A stretch of DNA of 35,899 bases from Peptostreptococcaceae bacterium (GTDB lineage Bacteria > Bacillota > Clostridia > Peptostreptococcales > Acidaminobacteraceae): assembly GCA_027064135.1 (NCBI GenBank), contig JAMOQG010000122.1:1-35899 (forward strand), read 5' to 3'. Made by a program: the position numbers and the translations under genes. Position 1 is the stretch's first letter. The number at the start of each line of letters is the position of its first letter. This document shows positions 1-9,118 of this stretch, piece after piece. The notes below the pieces were generated by a model, which had not been told where the DNA came from, searched no databases, and saw only the letters and a list, made by a program, of their open reading frames with translations.

Positions 1-136
1 GTTTATAACTTTTTTCTTATTTCTTTAATTTTTCCTTTATTTCCAATTTATTGCCTAGTTTTCCACAGAAATATCAGTTTTTAGATTATAAATTAACAGC
101 TATTTCAAAATGGGGAAACTTAAAACATTTTTAAAA

Positions 137-191
137 TTGACAACCGTTATCAATGATGATATAATCTAATTAGATAATGAGAATTGATATC
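137..191 (+). promoter_or_regulatory. feoAB promoter with Fur-like operator
   Basis: A perfect -35 TTGACA (137-142) and -10 TATAAT (160-165) are separated by 17 bases. Immediately downstream, 173-191 reads GATAATGAGAATTGATATC and matches the classical 19-bp Fur box at 15 of 19 positions by my alignment. A second partial half-site (TTATCAATGAT, around 146-156) lies in the spacer. Iron-dependent Fur repression of feoAB is well known in other bacteria; here it is inferred. Confidence 0.75.
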
Positions 192-206
192 AATAGAGGT
201 GGTTTT

Positions 207-503
207 ATGAATAATACTTGTAGAAAACATGGGAGAGGTTGCGCATTTAGAAATAATTGTGATTTGCCTGAAGGCTGTGTTTATTTAAATAATGTAAAAG
301 AAAATACAAATGTTGAACTCGAAGAACTTTGTAATAATGGTAGACTTAGAAGAAAATTGCAGGAAATGGGATTGACAAAAGGTGTTAAATTTACTGTAAT
401 AAATAATACTCATAATGGGCCTGTTGTTATAAGCATACGCGGAAGTAAGCTTGCTTTAGGATTAGGAATGAGTGAAAAGATAATGGTAAAGAAGTTTGCG
501 TAA
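207..503 (+). CDS. feoA: FeoA-family protein with Cys-rich N-terminal extension
   Basis: Small cytoplasmic SH3-like partner of the ferrous iron transporter FeoB. I start at ATG 207 (98 aa), with AGAGGTGG at 195-202; an in-frame ATG at 177 lies inside the Fur box and has no ribosome binding site. The FeoA core is the C-terminal ~75 residues, with a typical LRRKLQEMGLTKG segment and a closing SEKIMVKKFA. The first ~22 residues carry four Cys (about residues 5, 12, 18, 24) and a His, which could bind metal. This is unusual for canonical FeoA of about 75 aa. It lies 9 bp upstream of feoB and is clearly co-transcribed. Confidence 0.88.
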   Translation: MNNTCRKHGRGCAFRNNCDLPEGCVYLNNVKENTNVELEELCNNGRLRRKLQEMGLTKGVKFTVINNTHNGPVVISIRGSKLALGLGMSEKIMVKKFA

Positions 504-512
504 GGAGTAATT

Positions 513-2423
513 GTGAATAAAATTAATGCAGTATTAGTTGGTAATCCAAATAGTGGTAAAACTACTTTGTTTAATAGATTAACAGGTTCAAAACATCATG
601 TCGGTAATTGGCCGGGTGTAACTGTTGATAAAAAAGAAGGAACTGTAGTCTACAAAAATAATGAAATTAATTTAGTTGATTTACCGGGAATATATAGTAT
701 ATTTCCGTTTTCTATTGAAGAGAGGGTAAGTAGAGAATATATTTTAGAAAATGAAGTTGATGTAATTGTAAATATTGTTAATGCATCAAATTTAGAAAGA
801 AATCTTTATTTAACTCTTCAATTATTAGAATTGGGGAAACCGGTAATTTTAGCTTTAAATATGATGGATGCAGTTGAAAAAAAAGGTATTGAAATAAATC
901 TAAGAAAACTTGAAAAAGAATTGTCAATAACAGCAATTCCAATAATTGCAGTTAAAGATGTAGGTAAAAATGAATTGCTAGATAGCATAACAGAAATTTC
1001 TAAAGATAGAATAAATTTTAAATTAGATTATGGTGAACATATTGAAAATTTAATAAGTAAATATATGGTAAAGCATCAAGATTATGATGAAAGATGGATT
1101 GCTATTAAAACTATCGAAAATGATGAAGTAATAAAAGATATTATTAAGCATGATTTTGATGAGGATTATACAAATCAAATAACTTCAAAAAAATATGATT
1201 ATATTGATGAGTTGCTTGAAAAAGTAATTGTATATAAAAAGAATAATTATATTGGAATGACTGATTATATTGATAAAGTAACTACACATAAATATTTTGG
1301 GATTCCAATATTTTTAATGATAATGGCTTTTGTGTTCTTTTTGACTTTTAATTTTGGTGGTATTTTTGTTGAAAAATTAGATTTTTTATTTAATGATATT
1401 TTTGCACCTTTTGTGGATGCTACTTTATTGAAAATGGAAGTTTTTCCATGGTTAAGATCTTTAATAGTTGACGGTATTATTGGTGGAGTTGGTGGAGTTT
1501 TAGTATTTGTACCAACTATTGCTATTTTATTTGTGTTTATTACTATTCTTGAAGATAGTGGATATATGGCAAGAGCTGCACTTATTATGGATAAATGGAT
1601 GAGAAAAATTGGTCTTAATGGTAAAAGTTTTATACCAATGATAATGGGATTTGGATGTAATGTGCCTGCGATAATGAGTACTAAAGCGCTTGAAGATGAA
1701 AATGATAGATTGGTTGCAATACTTATCAATCCTTTTATGTCGTGTGGAGCTAGATTACCAGTTTATGCATTTTTATCTTCTATATTTTTTAAAGGATACG
1801 AAGCGATAGTAACTTTTTCACTTTATTTACTTGGAGTACTTATTGCTATTTTAATGGCATTTATATTTAAAAAGACATTATTTAAAAGCGAAGAAAGCCC
1901 ATTTATAATGGAACTTCCTGATTATAATGTCCCAGATATAAAATCTGTTTCAATACATGTATGGGAAAAAGTAAAAGGATATATTGTAAATGCAGGAACA
2001 GTTATCTTTTTAGCGTCGGTGTTATTATGGTTTGCATTAAATTATAATTTTGCAGGACCTTCTGAATTTGTGAATAGTTTCGGGGCTATGATAGGTAAAA
2101 GTATTGCACCTATATTTGCACCACTTGGATTTGGAGATTGGAGAGCCGCATTAACTTTAATTTCGGGTGCTGTTGCTAAAGAGATTGTTGTTGCAAATAT
2201 GCATATTTTATTTGGTACTACAATAAACCTTATATTTAGTCCGCTAAGTGCATATTCATTTATGGTATTTGTTCTTTTATATGTGCCTTGTGTAGCTACA
2301 ATTGGAACTATAAAAAGAGAAACAAATTCATGGAAATGGATGTTTTTCTCAATATTTTATCAATTGATTATAGCATGGACAGTGAGTATGCTAATATATC
2401 AAATAGGTTTATTAATATTTTAA
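513..2423 (+). CDS. feoB: Ferrous iron transport protein B
   Basis: Inner-membrane Fe(II) transporter with a cytosolic N-terminal G domain. GTP-binding motifs are visible: G1 GNPNSGKT (10-17), G3 DLPG (56-59), G4 NMMD (116-119). The C-terminal half (about residue 250 on) is polytopic, with two gate-like repeats, including a GYMARAA segment and a GCNVPA segment. At 636 aa it sits at the short end of the family. GTG start at 513 with AAGGAG at 502-507. It directly follows feoA behind one Fur-like promoter, so expression under iron limitation is expected. A possible hairpin terminator follows at 2441-2481. Confidence 0.96.
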   Translation: MNKINAVLVGNPNSGKTTLFNRLTGSKHHVGNWPGVTVDKKEGTVVYKNNEINLVDLPGIYSIFPFSIEERVSREYILENEVDVIVNIVNASNLERNLYLTLQLLELGKPVILALNMMDAVEKKGIEINLRKLEKELSITAIPIIAVKDVGKNELLDSITEISKDRINFKLDYGEHIENLISKYMVKHQDYDERWIAIKTIENDEVIKDIIKHDFDEDYTNQITSKKYDYIDELLEKVIVYKKNNYIGMTDYIDKVTTHKYFGIPIFLMIMAFVFFLTFNFGGIFVEKLDFLFNDIFAPFVDATLLKMEVFPWLRSLIVDGIIGGVGGVLVFVPTIAILFVFITILEDSGYMARAALIMDKWMRKIGLNGKSFIPMIMGFGCNVPAIMSTKALEDENDRLVAILINPFMSCGARLPVYAFLSSIFFKGYEAIVTFSLYLLGVLIAILMAFIFKKTLFKSEESPFIMELPDYNVPDIKSVSIHVWEKVKGYIVNAGTVIFLASVLLWFALNYNFAGPSEFVNSFGAMIGKSIAPIFAPLGFGDWRAALTLISGAVAKEIVVANMHILFGTTINLIFSPLSAYSFMVFVLLYVPCVATIGTIKRETNSWKWMFFSIFYQLIIAWTVSMLIYQIGLLIF

Positions 2424-2440
2424 AGTATAATAATTCATTT

Positions 2441-2487
2441 AAATCGTGATATTCTTTTAAGATTGAAGATTGTCACGATTTTCTTGT
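2441..2487 (+). terminator. Probable terminator after feoB
   Basis: AAATCGTGA (2441-2449) pairs exactly with TCACGATTT (2473-2481) across a 23-base loop. The T tract after it is short (TTTTC), so termination strength is uncertain. Confidence 0.5.
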
Positions 2488-2603
2488 TGCAAGGAAAGGA
2501 CAATAGTCTATTTAAAAAACACAATAAAAGTTTTTTTACTATTAATAAAACTATGATATAATTAAATAAGGCGAGATTCAGTAGGATAAAAGGTGATTAT
2601 AAT

Positions 2604-3740
2604 ATGAAAACTGTCAATGTTAACGAATTAATACCAGGAATGATTTTAGAAGAAGCAATATTCAATGAAGTTAATTCTATTGAATTATTAAGTAATAATA
2701 CTATTTTGACTGTAAGACATATTGATTTATTGAAAAATGCAGGAGTTGAATATGTAAAAATATCTGCAAAAAATAATCAAGAAGATGAGTTTTTGGAAAT
2801 AAGAAAAGAAATTGAAGAAAGTATTAATGTTCGTGAAGTTTTAACAAATGTTGTTAATCAAAATATGAAAATTAATATTTTAACTGGTGAGGGTAATAAA
2901 CCTATTGATGAAAAACATTCGGAAGCGATAAATGAAACTAAGGAAATTTTTAATGATTTAATGATTTCAGATGATCTTGATTTTAAAAATATTAAAAAAA
3001 ATGTAGAAGAAATGTTACCTGATATGATTAGAAATAATGATGTTTTAATGAGATTAAGTCAGTTAAAACGTAGTGATAATTATACTTTTGAACATTCACT
3101 TCGTGTATCAATTTTAGCTGCGAATTTAGCAAAATGGTTAGGATATAATGATGCTCAAATTCAGGAAGTCGCAGAAGCTGGCTTATTATTTGATATTGGA
3201 AAAATGAAATTACCGCAATATATTTTGAAAAAAGGCGGGAAATTAACTCCAGAAGAATTTCGTATTATAGAAAAACATACACAATTAGGATACAATATTT
3301 TATTAAAAACTAAAGGAGTATCTTCAGCTATAAAATATGCTGCTTTACAGCATCATGAAAGAATGGACGGTTCCGGTTATCCTCTAAGAATTAAAAGTGG
3401 TCAAATTCATGAGTATGCAAAAATTATTATGGTATGTGATATTTTTGATGCAATGGTTTCAAAAAAACCATATGGGAAAGGTATATCTAAAATTGAAGCT
3501 GCTGAATATTTAAATTGGAATACTGATTCAAGTTTTGATACTAAAATGGTATATATTTTAGTTCATAAGATATCTGAATATATGCTTGGTAAAAAAGTTG
3601 TTTTAAATACAGGTGAGGCTGGTAAAATAGTATATATAGATGTAAATTATCCAACAAAGCCTACGCTTCAAGTTGGAGAAAGAATTATTGATTTAAGATT
3701 TGAAGAGAGTATTAAAATTGTCAAAATAATTGAATTGTAA
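2604..3740 (+). CDS. HD-GYP domain protein with degenerate HD motif
   Basis: Related to HD-GYP cyclic-di-GMP phosphodiesterases. Residues 1-55 match the DUF3391-like N-terminal segment (NVNELIPGMIL). The HD-GYP core spans about 145-330: H164, the HD region, H225, HHE 250-252, DGSGYP 255-260 and a later CDIFDAM. The diagnostic HDIGK reads FDIGK at 196-200, so one metal-ligand His is Phe. GYP and the other ligands are intact. In this family metal ligation is needed for hydrolysis, so it may be a reduced-activity enzyme or a c-di-GMP sensor; that is inference. It is a single gene between feoB and the tyrS T-box, with a -10-like TATAAT near 2556. Confidence 0.88.
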   Translation: MKTVNVNELIPGMILEEAIFNEVNSIELLSNNTILTVRHIDLLKNAGVEYVKISAKNNQEDEFLEIRKEIEESINVREVLTNVVNQNMKINILTGEGNKPIDEKHSEAINETKEIFNDLMISDDLDFKNIKKNVEEMLPDMIRNNDVLMRLSQLKRSDNYTFEHSLRVSILAANLAKWLGYNDAQIQEVAEAGLLFDIGKMKLPQYILKKGGKLTPEEFRIIEKHTQLGYNILLKTKGVSSAIKYAALQHHERMDGSGYPLRIKSGQIHEYAKIIMVCDIFDAMVSKKPYGKGISKIEAAEYLNWNTDSSFDTKMVYILVHKISEYMLGKKVVLNTGEAGKIVYIDVNYPTKPTLQVGERIIDLRFEESIKIVKIIEL

Positions 3741-3774
3741 TCTTGACAATGTTTTGCATTTGATTTAGTATTAA

Positions 3775-3935
3775 ATAAAACTTTGAAAGAACATAGTAGC
3801 ATTTTAATGCGAATACACTCTTGAGTTTAATAGGAAACTATTACGTTAATTGGCGTTATCAATTTAGAGGCATTTATATGCAAAATAAGGTGGTACCACG
3901 ATCATTTTCGTCCTTTGAAAATGATTTTTTTGTGT
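3775..3935 (+). promoter_or_regulatory. T-box riboswitch (tyrosyl) upstream of tyrS
   Basis: The conserved T-box core AAGGTGGTACCACG is at 3887-3900. It is followed by an intrinsic terminator: ATCATTTTC (3901-3909) pairs with GAAAATGAT (3917-3925), then a T run. A specifier-loop-like GAATACAC at 3811-3818 contains the Tyr codon TAC (3814-3816), matching the tyrS gene downstream. Uncharged tRNA-Tyr should stabilise the antiterminator and switch tyrS on; the mechanism is established for the family. Confidence 0.93.
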
Positions 3936-3958
3936 TTAAATAAAAATAGGAGGGAATT

Positions 3959-5185
3959 ATGAGCGTATATGATATTTTAAAAGAAAGAGGATTTATTGAA
4001 CAGGCAACACACGAAGATGAAGTAAAAGCAATGCTAGAAAATGAAAGTGTAAAATTTTATATTGGATTTGACCCTACTGCAGATAGTTTACATGTAGGAC
4101 ATTTTATTCAAATTATTGTAATGAAGCATATGCAGAATGCTGGACATGTTCCGATTGCTTTAGTTGGTGGTGGAACTGCAAAAGTTGGAGATCCATCTGG
4201 TAAAACTGATATGAGAAAAATGCTTGAAAATAATACTTTAGAAAAAAACGCAGATGCAATTGGAAAACAGATTTCTAAGTATTTAGTTTTAGATGGAGAA
4301 AAAGGAATACTTGAAAATAATGCTAAATGGTTAGATCATTTAAATTATATTGAATTTTTAAGAGAAATCGGATCAAAATTCTCTGTAAATAGAATGTTAG
4401 AAGCTGAATGTTTTAAATCTAGAATGGCAAATGGATTATCTTTTTTAGAGTTTAACTATATGATTATGCAAGGATATGATTTTTTGGAATTAAATAGAAG
4501 ACATGATTGTAAATTGCAACTTGGTGGTAATGATCAATGGTCAAATATTATAGCAGGTGTAAATTTAGTTAGAAAAGCTGATAGAAAATCTGTATATGGT
4601 TTAACATTTACTCTTTTAACAACATCAAGTGGAATTAAAATGGGGAAAACTGAAAAAGGTGCATTATGGATTGATAAAGAAAAAACATCACCATTTGAAT
4701 TATTTCAGTATTTTAGAAATGTTAATGATGAGGATGTTGAAAAAACTTTGAAATTATTAACGTTCTTACCTTTAGATGAAATTGAAAAATTAGTTAATGT
4801 TGAAGGCAGTGAAATTAACAAAGCGAAAGAAGTTTTAGCTTATGAATTCACAAAAATTGTTCATGGAAAAGAAGAAGCGGATAAAGTTTTAGAAGCTGCA
4901 AAAGCATTATTTGGTGATGGAAAAAATGAAGAAAATATTCCTTCTACTGAATTTGATGCAAGTTTATTTGAAGATGAAGGCTATGAAATAAGAAAAATAT
5001 TAATTGATTTAGGAATTTGTAAATCTTTAGGGGAAGGTAAAAGATTAATTCAATCAGGTGGAATATATATAAATGAAGAAAGAGTAGCTGAATTCTTTGC
5101 AGCACTAAAACTAGAAGATTTTACAGATGGTGAAGCTATGTTAAGAAAAGGCAAAAAAGTTCATCACAAAATTATCATGAAATAA
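3959..5185 (+). CDS. tyrS: Tyrosyl-tRNA synthetase
   Basis: Class I aminoacyl-tRNA synthetase charging tRNA-Tyr, cytoplasmic homodimer, 408 aa, the usual length for the bacterial TyrS type. The HIGH signature is HVGH (45-48), the KMSKS-type loop is KMGKT (227-231), and tyrosine-pocket segments such as QGYDFLEL and GGNDQWSNI are present. The C-terminal ~65 residues form an S4 RNA-binding domain (IRKILIDLGICKSLGEGKR region). ATG 3959 follows AGGAGGG at 3948-3954. The T-box upstream with a Tyr specifier confirms the amino acid. A strong terminator follows. Confidence 0.98.
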   Translation: MSVYDILKERGFIEQATHEDEVKAMLENESVKFYIGFDPTADSLHVGHFIQIIVMKHMQNAGHVPIALVGGGTAKVGDPSGKTDMRKMLENNTLEKNADAIGKQISKYLVLDGEKGILENNAKWLDHLNYIEFLREIGSKFSVNRMLEAECFKSRMANGLSFLEFNYMIMQGYDFLELNRRHDCKLQLGGNDQWSNIIAGVNLVRKADRKSVYGLTFTLLTTSSGIKMGKTEKGALWIDKEKTSPFELFQYFRNVNDEDVEKTLKLLTFLPLDEIEKLVNVEGSEINKAKEVLAYEFTKIVHGKEEADKVLEAAKALFGDGKNEENIPSTEFDASLFEDEGYEIRKILIDLGICKSLGEGKRLIQSGGIYINEERVAEFFAALKLEDFTDGEAMLRKGKKVHHKIIMK

Positions 5186-5200
5186 ATATTTAATAAAATA

Positions 5201-5229
5201 AAAAAACATCTATTTATAGGTGTTTTTTT
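5201..5229 (+). terminator. Intrinsic terminator after tyrS
   Basis: AAAAAACATCT pairs with AGGTGTTTTTTT across a short TTTAT-type loop and ends in a T run at 5222-5229. Confidence 0.8.
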
Positions 5230-5265
5230 CATATATAATTATAGGAGAAAGAAAAGAGGTGTGCG

Positions 5266-5844
5266 GTGGATATTAATGAATCAATTTTATATAATACTGA
5301 ATTAAATTCTAGTGAAAAATTATTGCTTTTATTGATAAATGATAAAAGTGGTAAAGAATTATCAAGTAAGTTTTTTATGAAACAACTGATGTGCTCTGAA
5401 AACGAACTTAATAAAATTATTGAAAATTTGATAAATAAAGGCTATTTAAATGCGATTGATAATAAACTTAAAGAGGATGAAGAAAATATAAAAATTATTA
5501 AGAATTCAAATGATTATAAAAAACTTAGATTGAAAGAGTTAACTGATAATGATTATGAAAACAATATTGATAATCTACATAATTTAATTGAAGAACCTAT
5601 TAATGATAGGCAGGCAAGAATAATTTTGAATATGGCATCAGGCGATATTGAATTAATAAAAACTAAATATAAAGAAGCTAGAAAATCACAATTTTCGGAT
5701 AAGATAGGAGTTTTATTAAAACTTTTGCAAACCCAAGAATATGAATATAAAACTAAGGAGAAAGTAGCTAAATCTCAAATAAATTATGGAAAACTTTCAA
5801 AACTTAAAAATTATCAAAAGATAAATAATATGCATAAAAGATAA
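5266..5844 (+). CDS. DnaD-like replication-associated protein
   Basis: 192 aa, cytoplasmic and highly charged. The N-terminal ~70 residues look like a winged helix (EKLLLLLI, SSKFFMKQLMCSENELNKIIENLINKGYL). Residues about 110-155 resemble the DnaD/DnaB_2 C-terminal helical domain (INDRQARIILNMASGDIELI, then KTKYKEARKS). Such proteins help load the replicative helicase in Firmicutes and also occur in phage replisomes. It is shorter than chromosomal DnaD (about 230 aa), so the exact role is uncertain. GTG start at 5266 with AGAGGTG at 5255-5261. It lies between the tyrS terminator and proB. Confidence 0.6.
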   Translation: MDINESILYNTELNSSEKLLLLLINDKSGKELSSKFFMKQLMCSENELNKIIENLINKGYLNAIDNKLKEDEENIKIIKNSNDYKKLRLKELTDNDYENNIDNLHNLIEEPINDRQARIILNMASGDIELIKTKYKEARKSQFSDKIGVLLKLLQTQEYEYKTKEKVAKSQINYGKLSKLKNYQKINNMHKR

Positions 5845-5892
5845 TGTTGTGATATAATTTATTACGAATATTTAATAAATTCCGGAGGGGTT

Positions 5893-7014
5893 ATGGATAG
5901 GATTGAGTACTTAAAAAATATAAAAAGAATAGTAGTTAAAGTAGGAACTTCAACAATTACTCATGAAACTGGCTTAATAAACTATGAAATGATGAATAAA
6001 GTTGTTGAACAAATATCAAATTTAATGAATAGAGGATATGAAGTAATTTTGGTTTCTTCAGGAGCTGTTGGAGCAGGGCTTGGTATATTAAAGGACATGA
6101 AAAGGCCTATGACTATACCAGAAAAGCAAGCTGCAGCATCAGTTGGGCAAGTTACTTTAATTCATTTATATCAAAAAATGTTTTTAGAATATAGTCAAAA
6201 TATTTCTCAAATTTTATTAACTAAATCTGATATTGAAGATAGAGAGAGATATTTAAATATAAGGAATGTATTTTTTGAATTATTAAAAAGAAAAGTAATT
6301 CCAATTATTAATGAAAATGATACAGTGACTACAGATGAAATTAAAGTTGGTGATAATGATACATTGGCAGCTTTAGTTGCAAATTTAATTGATGCAGATT
6401 TATTGATTTTACTTTCAGATATTGATGGATTGTATGATTCAAATCCTAATGAGAATAAAAATGCTAATTTGATTAGAAAAGTGATTAATGTTAATGAAGT
6501 TATGTCTTATGCAAAAGATAGTAGTTCATTACAAGGAACTGGAGGAATGATTACTAAATTAAATGCAGGAAAAATTGCTAATGCATATGGATCACATATG
6601 ATTATTGCAAATGGGAAAACTAAATTTGTTTTAAATAGAATTATGGATTGTGAAGAAATCGGGACTTTGTTTGTAAAAAATAAAAACTTAGTAAGTGCAA
6701 GAAGGCAATGGATTGGTTTTAATAGTAAAGTAGCAGGAACTTTAATTATTGATAACGGAGCAAAAAAAGCAATATTAAATAATAAATCTTTATTACCTAT
6801 TGGAATAAAAAAAATAGATGGTATATTTAAACGAGGAGAAACTGTCAGTATTGTCGATGAAAATGAAAATGAAATTGCAAGAGGTTTGAGTAATTTTGAT
6901 AGTGGATCGTTATTAAAGATTATTGGATTAAATAGTAATAAAATTGTTGATATTTTAGGATATAAAGATAGTAATGATGTAGTTCATATTGACAATATGA
7001 TGATAAAGGAGTAG
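5893..7014 (+). CDS. proB: Glutamate 5-kinase
   Basis: First step of proline synthesis: phosphorylates L-glutamate to gamma-glutamyl phosphate. 373 aa, the long form, with an amino-acid kinase domain (about 1-260; KVGTSTIT near 16-23, SSGAVGAG near 56-63, ENDTV near 140, LLSDIDGLY near 171, GTGGM near 217) and a C-terminal PUA domain (about 275-365). Proline normally feedback-inhibits this enzyme. ATG 5893 follows GGAGGGG. The stop is 2 bp before proA, so the two are translationally close and form one operon with the downstream fumarase genes. Confidence 0.97.
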   Translation: MDRIEYLKNIKRIVVKVGTSTITHETGLINYEMMNKVVEQISNLMNRGYEVILVSSGAVGAGLGILKDMKRPMTIPEKQAAASVGQVTLIHLYQKMFLEYSQNISQILLTKSDIEDRERYLNIRNVFFELLKRKVIPIINENDTVTTDEIKVGDNDTLAALVANLIDADLLILLSDIDGLYDSNPNENKNANLIRKVINVNEVMSYAKDSSSLQGTGGMITKLNAGKIANAYGSHMIIANGKTKFVLNRIMDCEEIGTLFVKNKNLVSARRQWIGFNSKVAGTLIIDNGAKKAILNNKSLLPIGIKKIDGIFKRGETVSIVDENENEIARGLSNFDSGSLLKIIGLNSNKIVDILGYKDSNDVVHIDNMMIKE

Positions 7015-7016
7015 AC

Positions 7017-8267
7017 ATGGATAATTATGTTATTGAAATGGGTAAATTAGCTAAGAAAGCAAGTTATGAATTAAATAAGTTAGATAAAAAAAAGAAAAAT
7101 GAAATCCTATTAACTATTTCTGAAGGTTTATTAAAGGAAAAAGAAATTATTTTTTCAGAAAATGAAAAAGATGTTGAAAATGGCAAAAATAATAATTTAA
7201 GTAATGCTATGGTGGACAGATTGATAATTAATGAAAAAAGACTTATTTCAATGAGTGAAGGGTTAATTACAATGGCTTCATTAGAAGATCCAATAGGTGA
7301 AGTCTTAAATGGATTTACTGCGGATAGTGGTTTAAATATTTCAAAAGTTAGAGTGCCAATTGGAGTTATTGGAATGATTTACGAATCAAGACCAAATGTT
7401 ACAGTTGATGCTATGGGACTTGCTTTTAAATCAGGAAATGCAATAATTCTTCGCGGCGGTTCTGAAGCAATTCACTCAAATAGAATTTTAATGAAAATAA
7501 TTAATAAATATGGAATTGAAGCGGGTTTGCCAATTGGAGCATGTCAACTTATTGAAAAAACTGATAGAAAATATGTTAAAGATTTAATAACAATGAATGA
7601 TTATGTTGATGTTGTAATTCCACGAGGTGGAAAAGGGTTAAAAAAACGTATTGTTAGCGATTCAACTGTGCCAACAATTATTACTGGCTCAGGACTTTGC
7701 CATATGTTTGTTGATAATGAATATGATCTTAATAATGGTGTTGATATAGTTATTAATGCAAAAGTTCAAAGACCCGGTGTATGTAATGCAATTGAAACTC
7801 TTTTAGTTCATAAATCTTATGCTGCTAAATTTTTACCTGTTGTTATAAAAGAACTTCAAAATCAAGGTGTTGAAGTTGTTGGCTGTAAAGAAACAATAAA
7901 ATACGTAGAAAATATTGAAAAAGCAACTGAAGAAGATTTTGATACTGAATATCTTGATTTAAAAATATCGGTAAAAGTTGTTGAAGATATTGATGATGCT
8001 ATAAAACACATTAATAAACATACTACTAATCATTCGGAATCGATATTAACTAATAATTATGAAAATGCAGAAAGATTTTTAAATGAAATTGATGCATCTA
8101 CTGTATATGTGAATGCTTCTACACGATTTACAGATGGTGGAGAATTTGGTTTTGGTGGAGAAATTGGAATATCAACGCAAAAATTACATGCAAGAGGGCC
8201 TATGGGATTAAAAGAATTAACAACTTATAAATATCTTGTTAGAGGGAACGGTCAAATAAGAAATTAG
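7017..8267 (+). CDS. proA: Gamma-glutamyl phosphate reductase
   Basis: Second step of proline synthesis: NADPH-dependent reduction of gamma-glutamyl phosphate to glutamate-5-semialdehyde. 416 aa, the usual length. The catalytic Cys lies in QRPGVCNAIETLL (near residue 256), with the family segments GMIYESRPNVTVDA and EFGFGGEIGISTQ. No proC is visible in the window. It follows proB by 2 bp and precedes the fumarase alpha gene by 11 bp, so the four genes look like one transcript. Confidence 0.97.
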   Translation: MDNYVIEMGKLAKKASYELNKLDKKKKNEILLTISEGLLKEKEIIFSENEKDVENGKNNNLSNAMVDRLIINEKRLISMSEGLITMASLEDPIGEVLNGFTADSGLNISKVRVPIGVIGMIYESRPNVTVDAMGLAFKSGNAIILRGGSEAIHSNRILMKIINKYGIEAGLPIGACQLIEKTDRKYVKDLITMNDYVDVVIPRGGKGLKKRIVSDSTVPTIITGSGLCHMFVDNEYDLNNGVDIVINAKVQRPGVCNAIETLLVHKSYAAKFLPVVIKELQNQGVEVVGCKETIKYVENIEKATEEDFDTEYLDLKISVKVVEDIDDAIKHINKHTTNHSESILTNNYENAERFLNEIDASTVYVNASTRFTDGGEFGFGGEIGISTQKLHARGPMGLKELTTYKYLVRGNGQIRN

Positions 8268-8278
8268 AAAGGACAAAA

Positions 8279-9118
8279 ATGCGTATAATCAATACTGATA
8301 ATATTGTTAATGTTGTAAAAAAAATGTGTATTGAATCTAATTTCAATTTGAATTCTGATATTAAAAACGCATTAAAAGAAGGAAAAGAAAAAGAAGAATC
8401 TCCTATAGGAAAAGAAATACTTAAAAACATTTTAATTAATGCAGATATTTCAGAAAAAAATAGAGTGCCAATGTGTCAAGATACTGGAATGGTAGTTGTT
8501 TTTGTTGAAATTGGAGAAGAAATTTTTATTGACGGAAATATTAAAGATGCTATTAATGAAGGTGTTCGACTTGGTTATAGAGAAGGCTTTTTAAGAAAAT
8601 CAATTGTAAGTGATCCGATTTATAGAGAAAATACTAATGATAATACTCCTGCAGTAATTCATTATGATTTTGTAAAAGGTAATAAATTAAAACTTACTAT
8701 TGCGCCAAAAGGTTTTGGTAGTGAAAATATGGGGAAATTAAAAATGTTAAAACCTTCTGATGGAATTGAAGGTGTTAGAAAATTCATTTTAGAAACTGTT
8801 AGCGAAGCGGGATCTAATCCGTGCCCTCCTATTGTTGTTGGGGTGGGAATTGGTGGAACGATGGATAAAGTTACTGAGATAGCAAAAAAAGCTTCGATAC
8901 GTCCAATTAATGAGTATAATAAGATAAAGTATATTGAAGAATTTGAAAAGCAAATGCTTTTAGATATTAATAAGCTTGGAATTGGTCCTCAAGGGCTTGG
9001 GGGAACTGTTACAGCTATTGGTGTAAATGTTGAAATATTTCCTACACATATTGCTGGTTTACCTGTAGCTGTGAATATTAGTTGCCATGCTACAAGACAT
9101 ATGGAAGTGATTTTATGA
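8279..9118 (+). CDS. Class I fumarate hydratase (or tartrate dehydratase) alpha subunit
   Basis: 279 aa, the size of the separate alpha subunit of heterodimeric class I hydro-lyases. These use a [4Fe-4S] cluster, with fumarate to L-malate the commonest reaction. Cluster-ligand candidates are the Cys in VPMCQDTGM (near 64), in NPCPPIVVG (near 182) and in ISCHATRH near the C terminus. L-tartrate dehydratase TtdA is the main alternative; sequence alone does not separate them, but the split, [4Fe-4S]-type fumarase is common in anaerobic Clostridia. ATG 8279 follows AAAGGA overlapping the proA stop region. The last codons overlap the beta gene start by 4 bp (ATGA). Confidence 0.9.
   Translation: MRIINTDNIVNVVKKMCIESNFNLNSDIKNALKEGKEKEESPIGKEILKNILINADISEKNRVPMCQDTGMVVVFVEIGEEIFIDGNIKDAINEGVRLGYREGFLRKSIVSDPIYRENTNDNTPAVIHYDFVKGNKLKLTIAPKGFGSENMGKLKMLKPSDGIEGVRKFILETVSEAGSNPCPPIVVGVGIGGTMDKVTEIAKKASIRPINEYNKIKYIEEFEKQMLLDINKLGIGPQGLGGTVTAIGVNVEIFPTHIAGLPVAVNISCHATRHMEVIL

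Noticed and set aside
177-206. Longer feoA from ATG 177
   Set aside because: That ATG lies inside the Fur-like box about 12 bases past the -10 and has no ribosome binding site; ATG 207 has AGAGGTGG.
1265-1729. 154-codon minus-strand frame inside feoB
   Set aside because: It is the complement of strongly conserved FeoB sequence, with no site or family resemblance.
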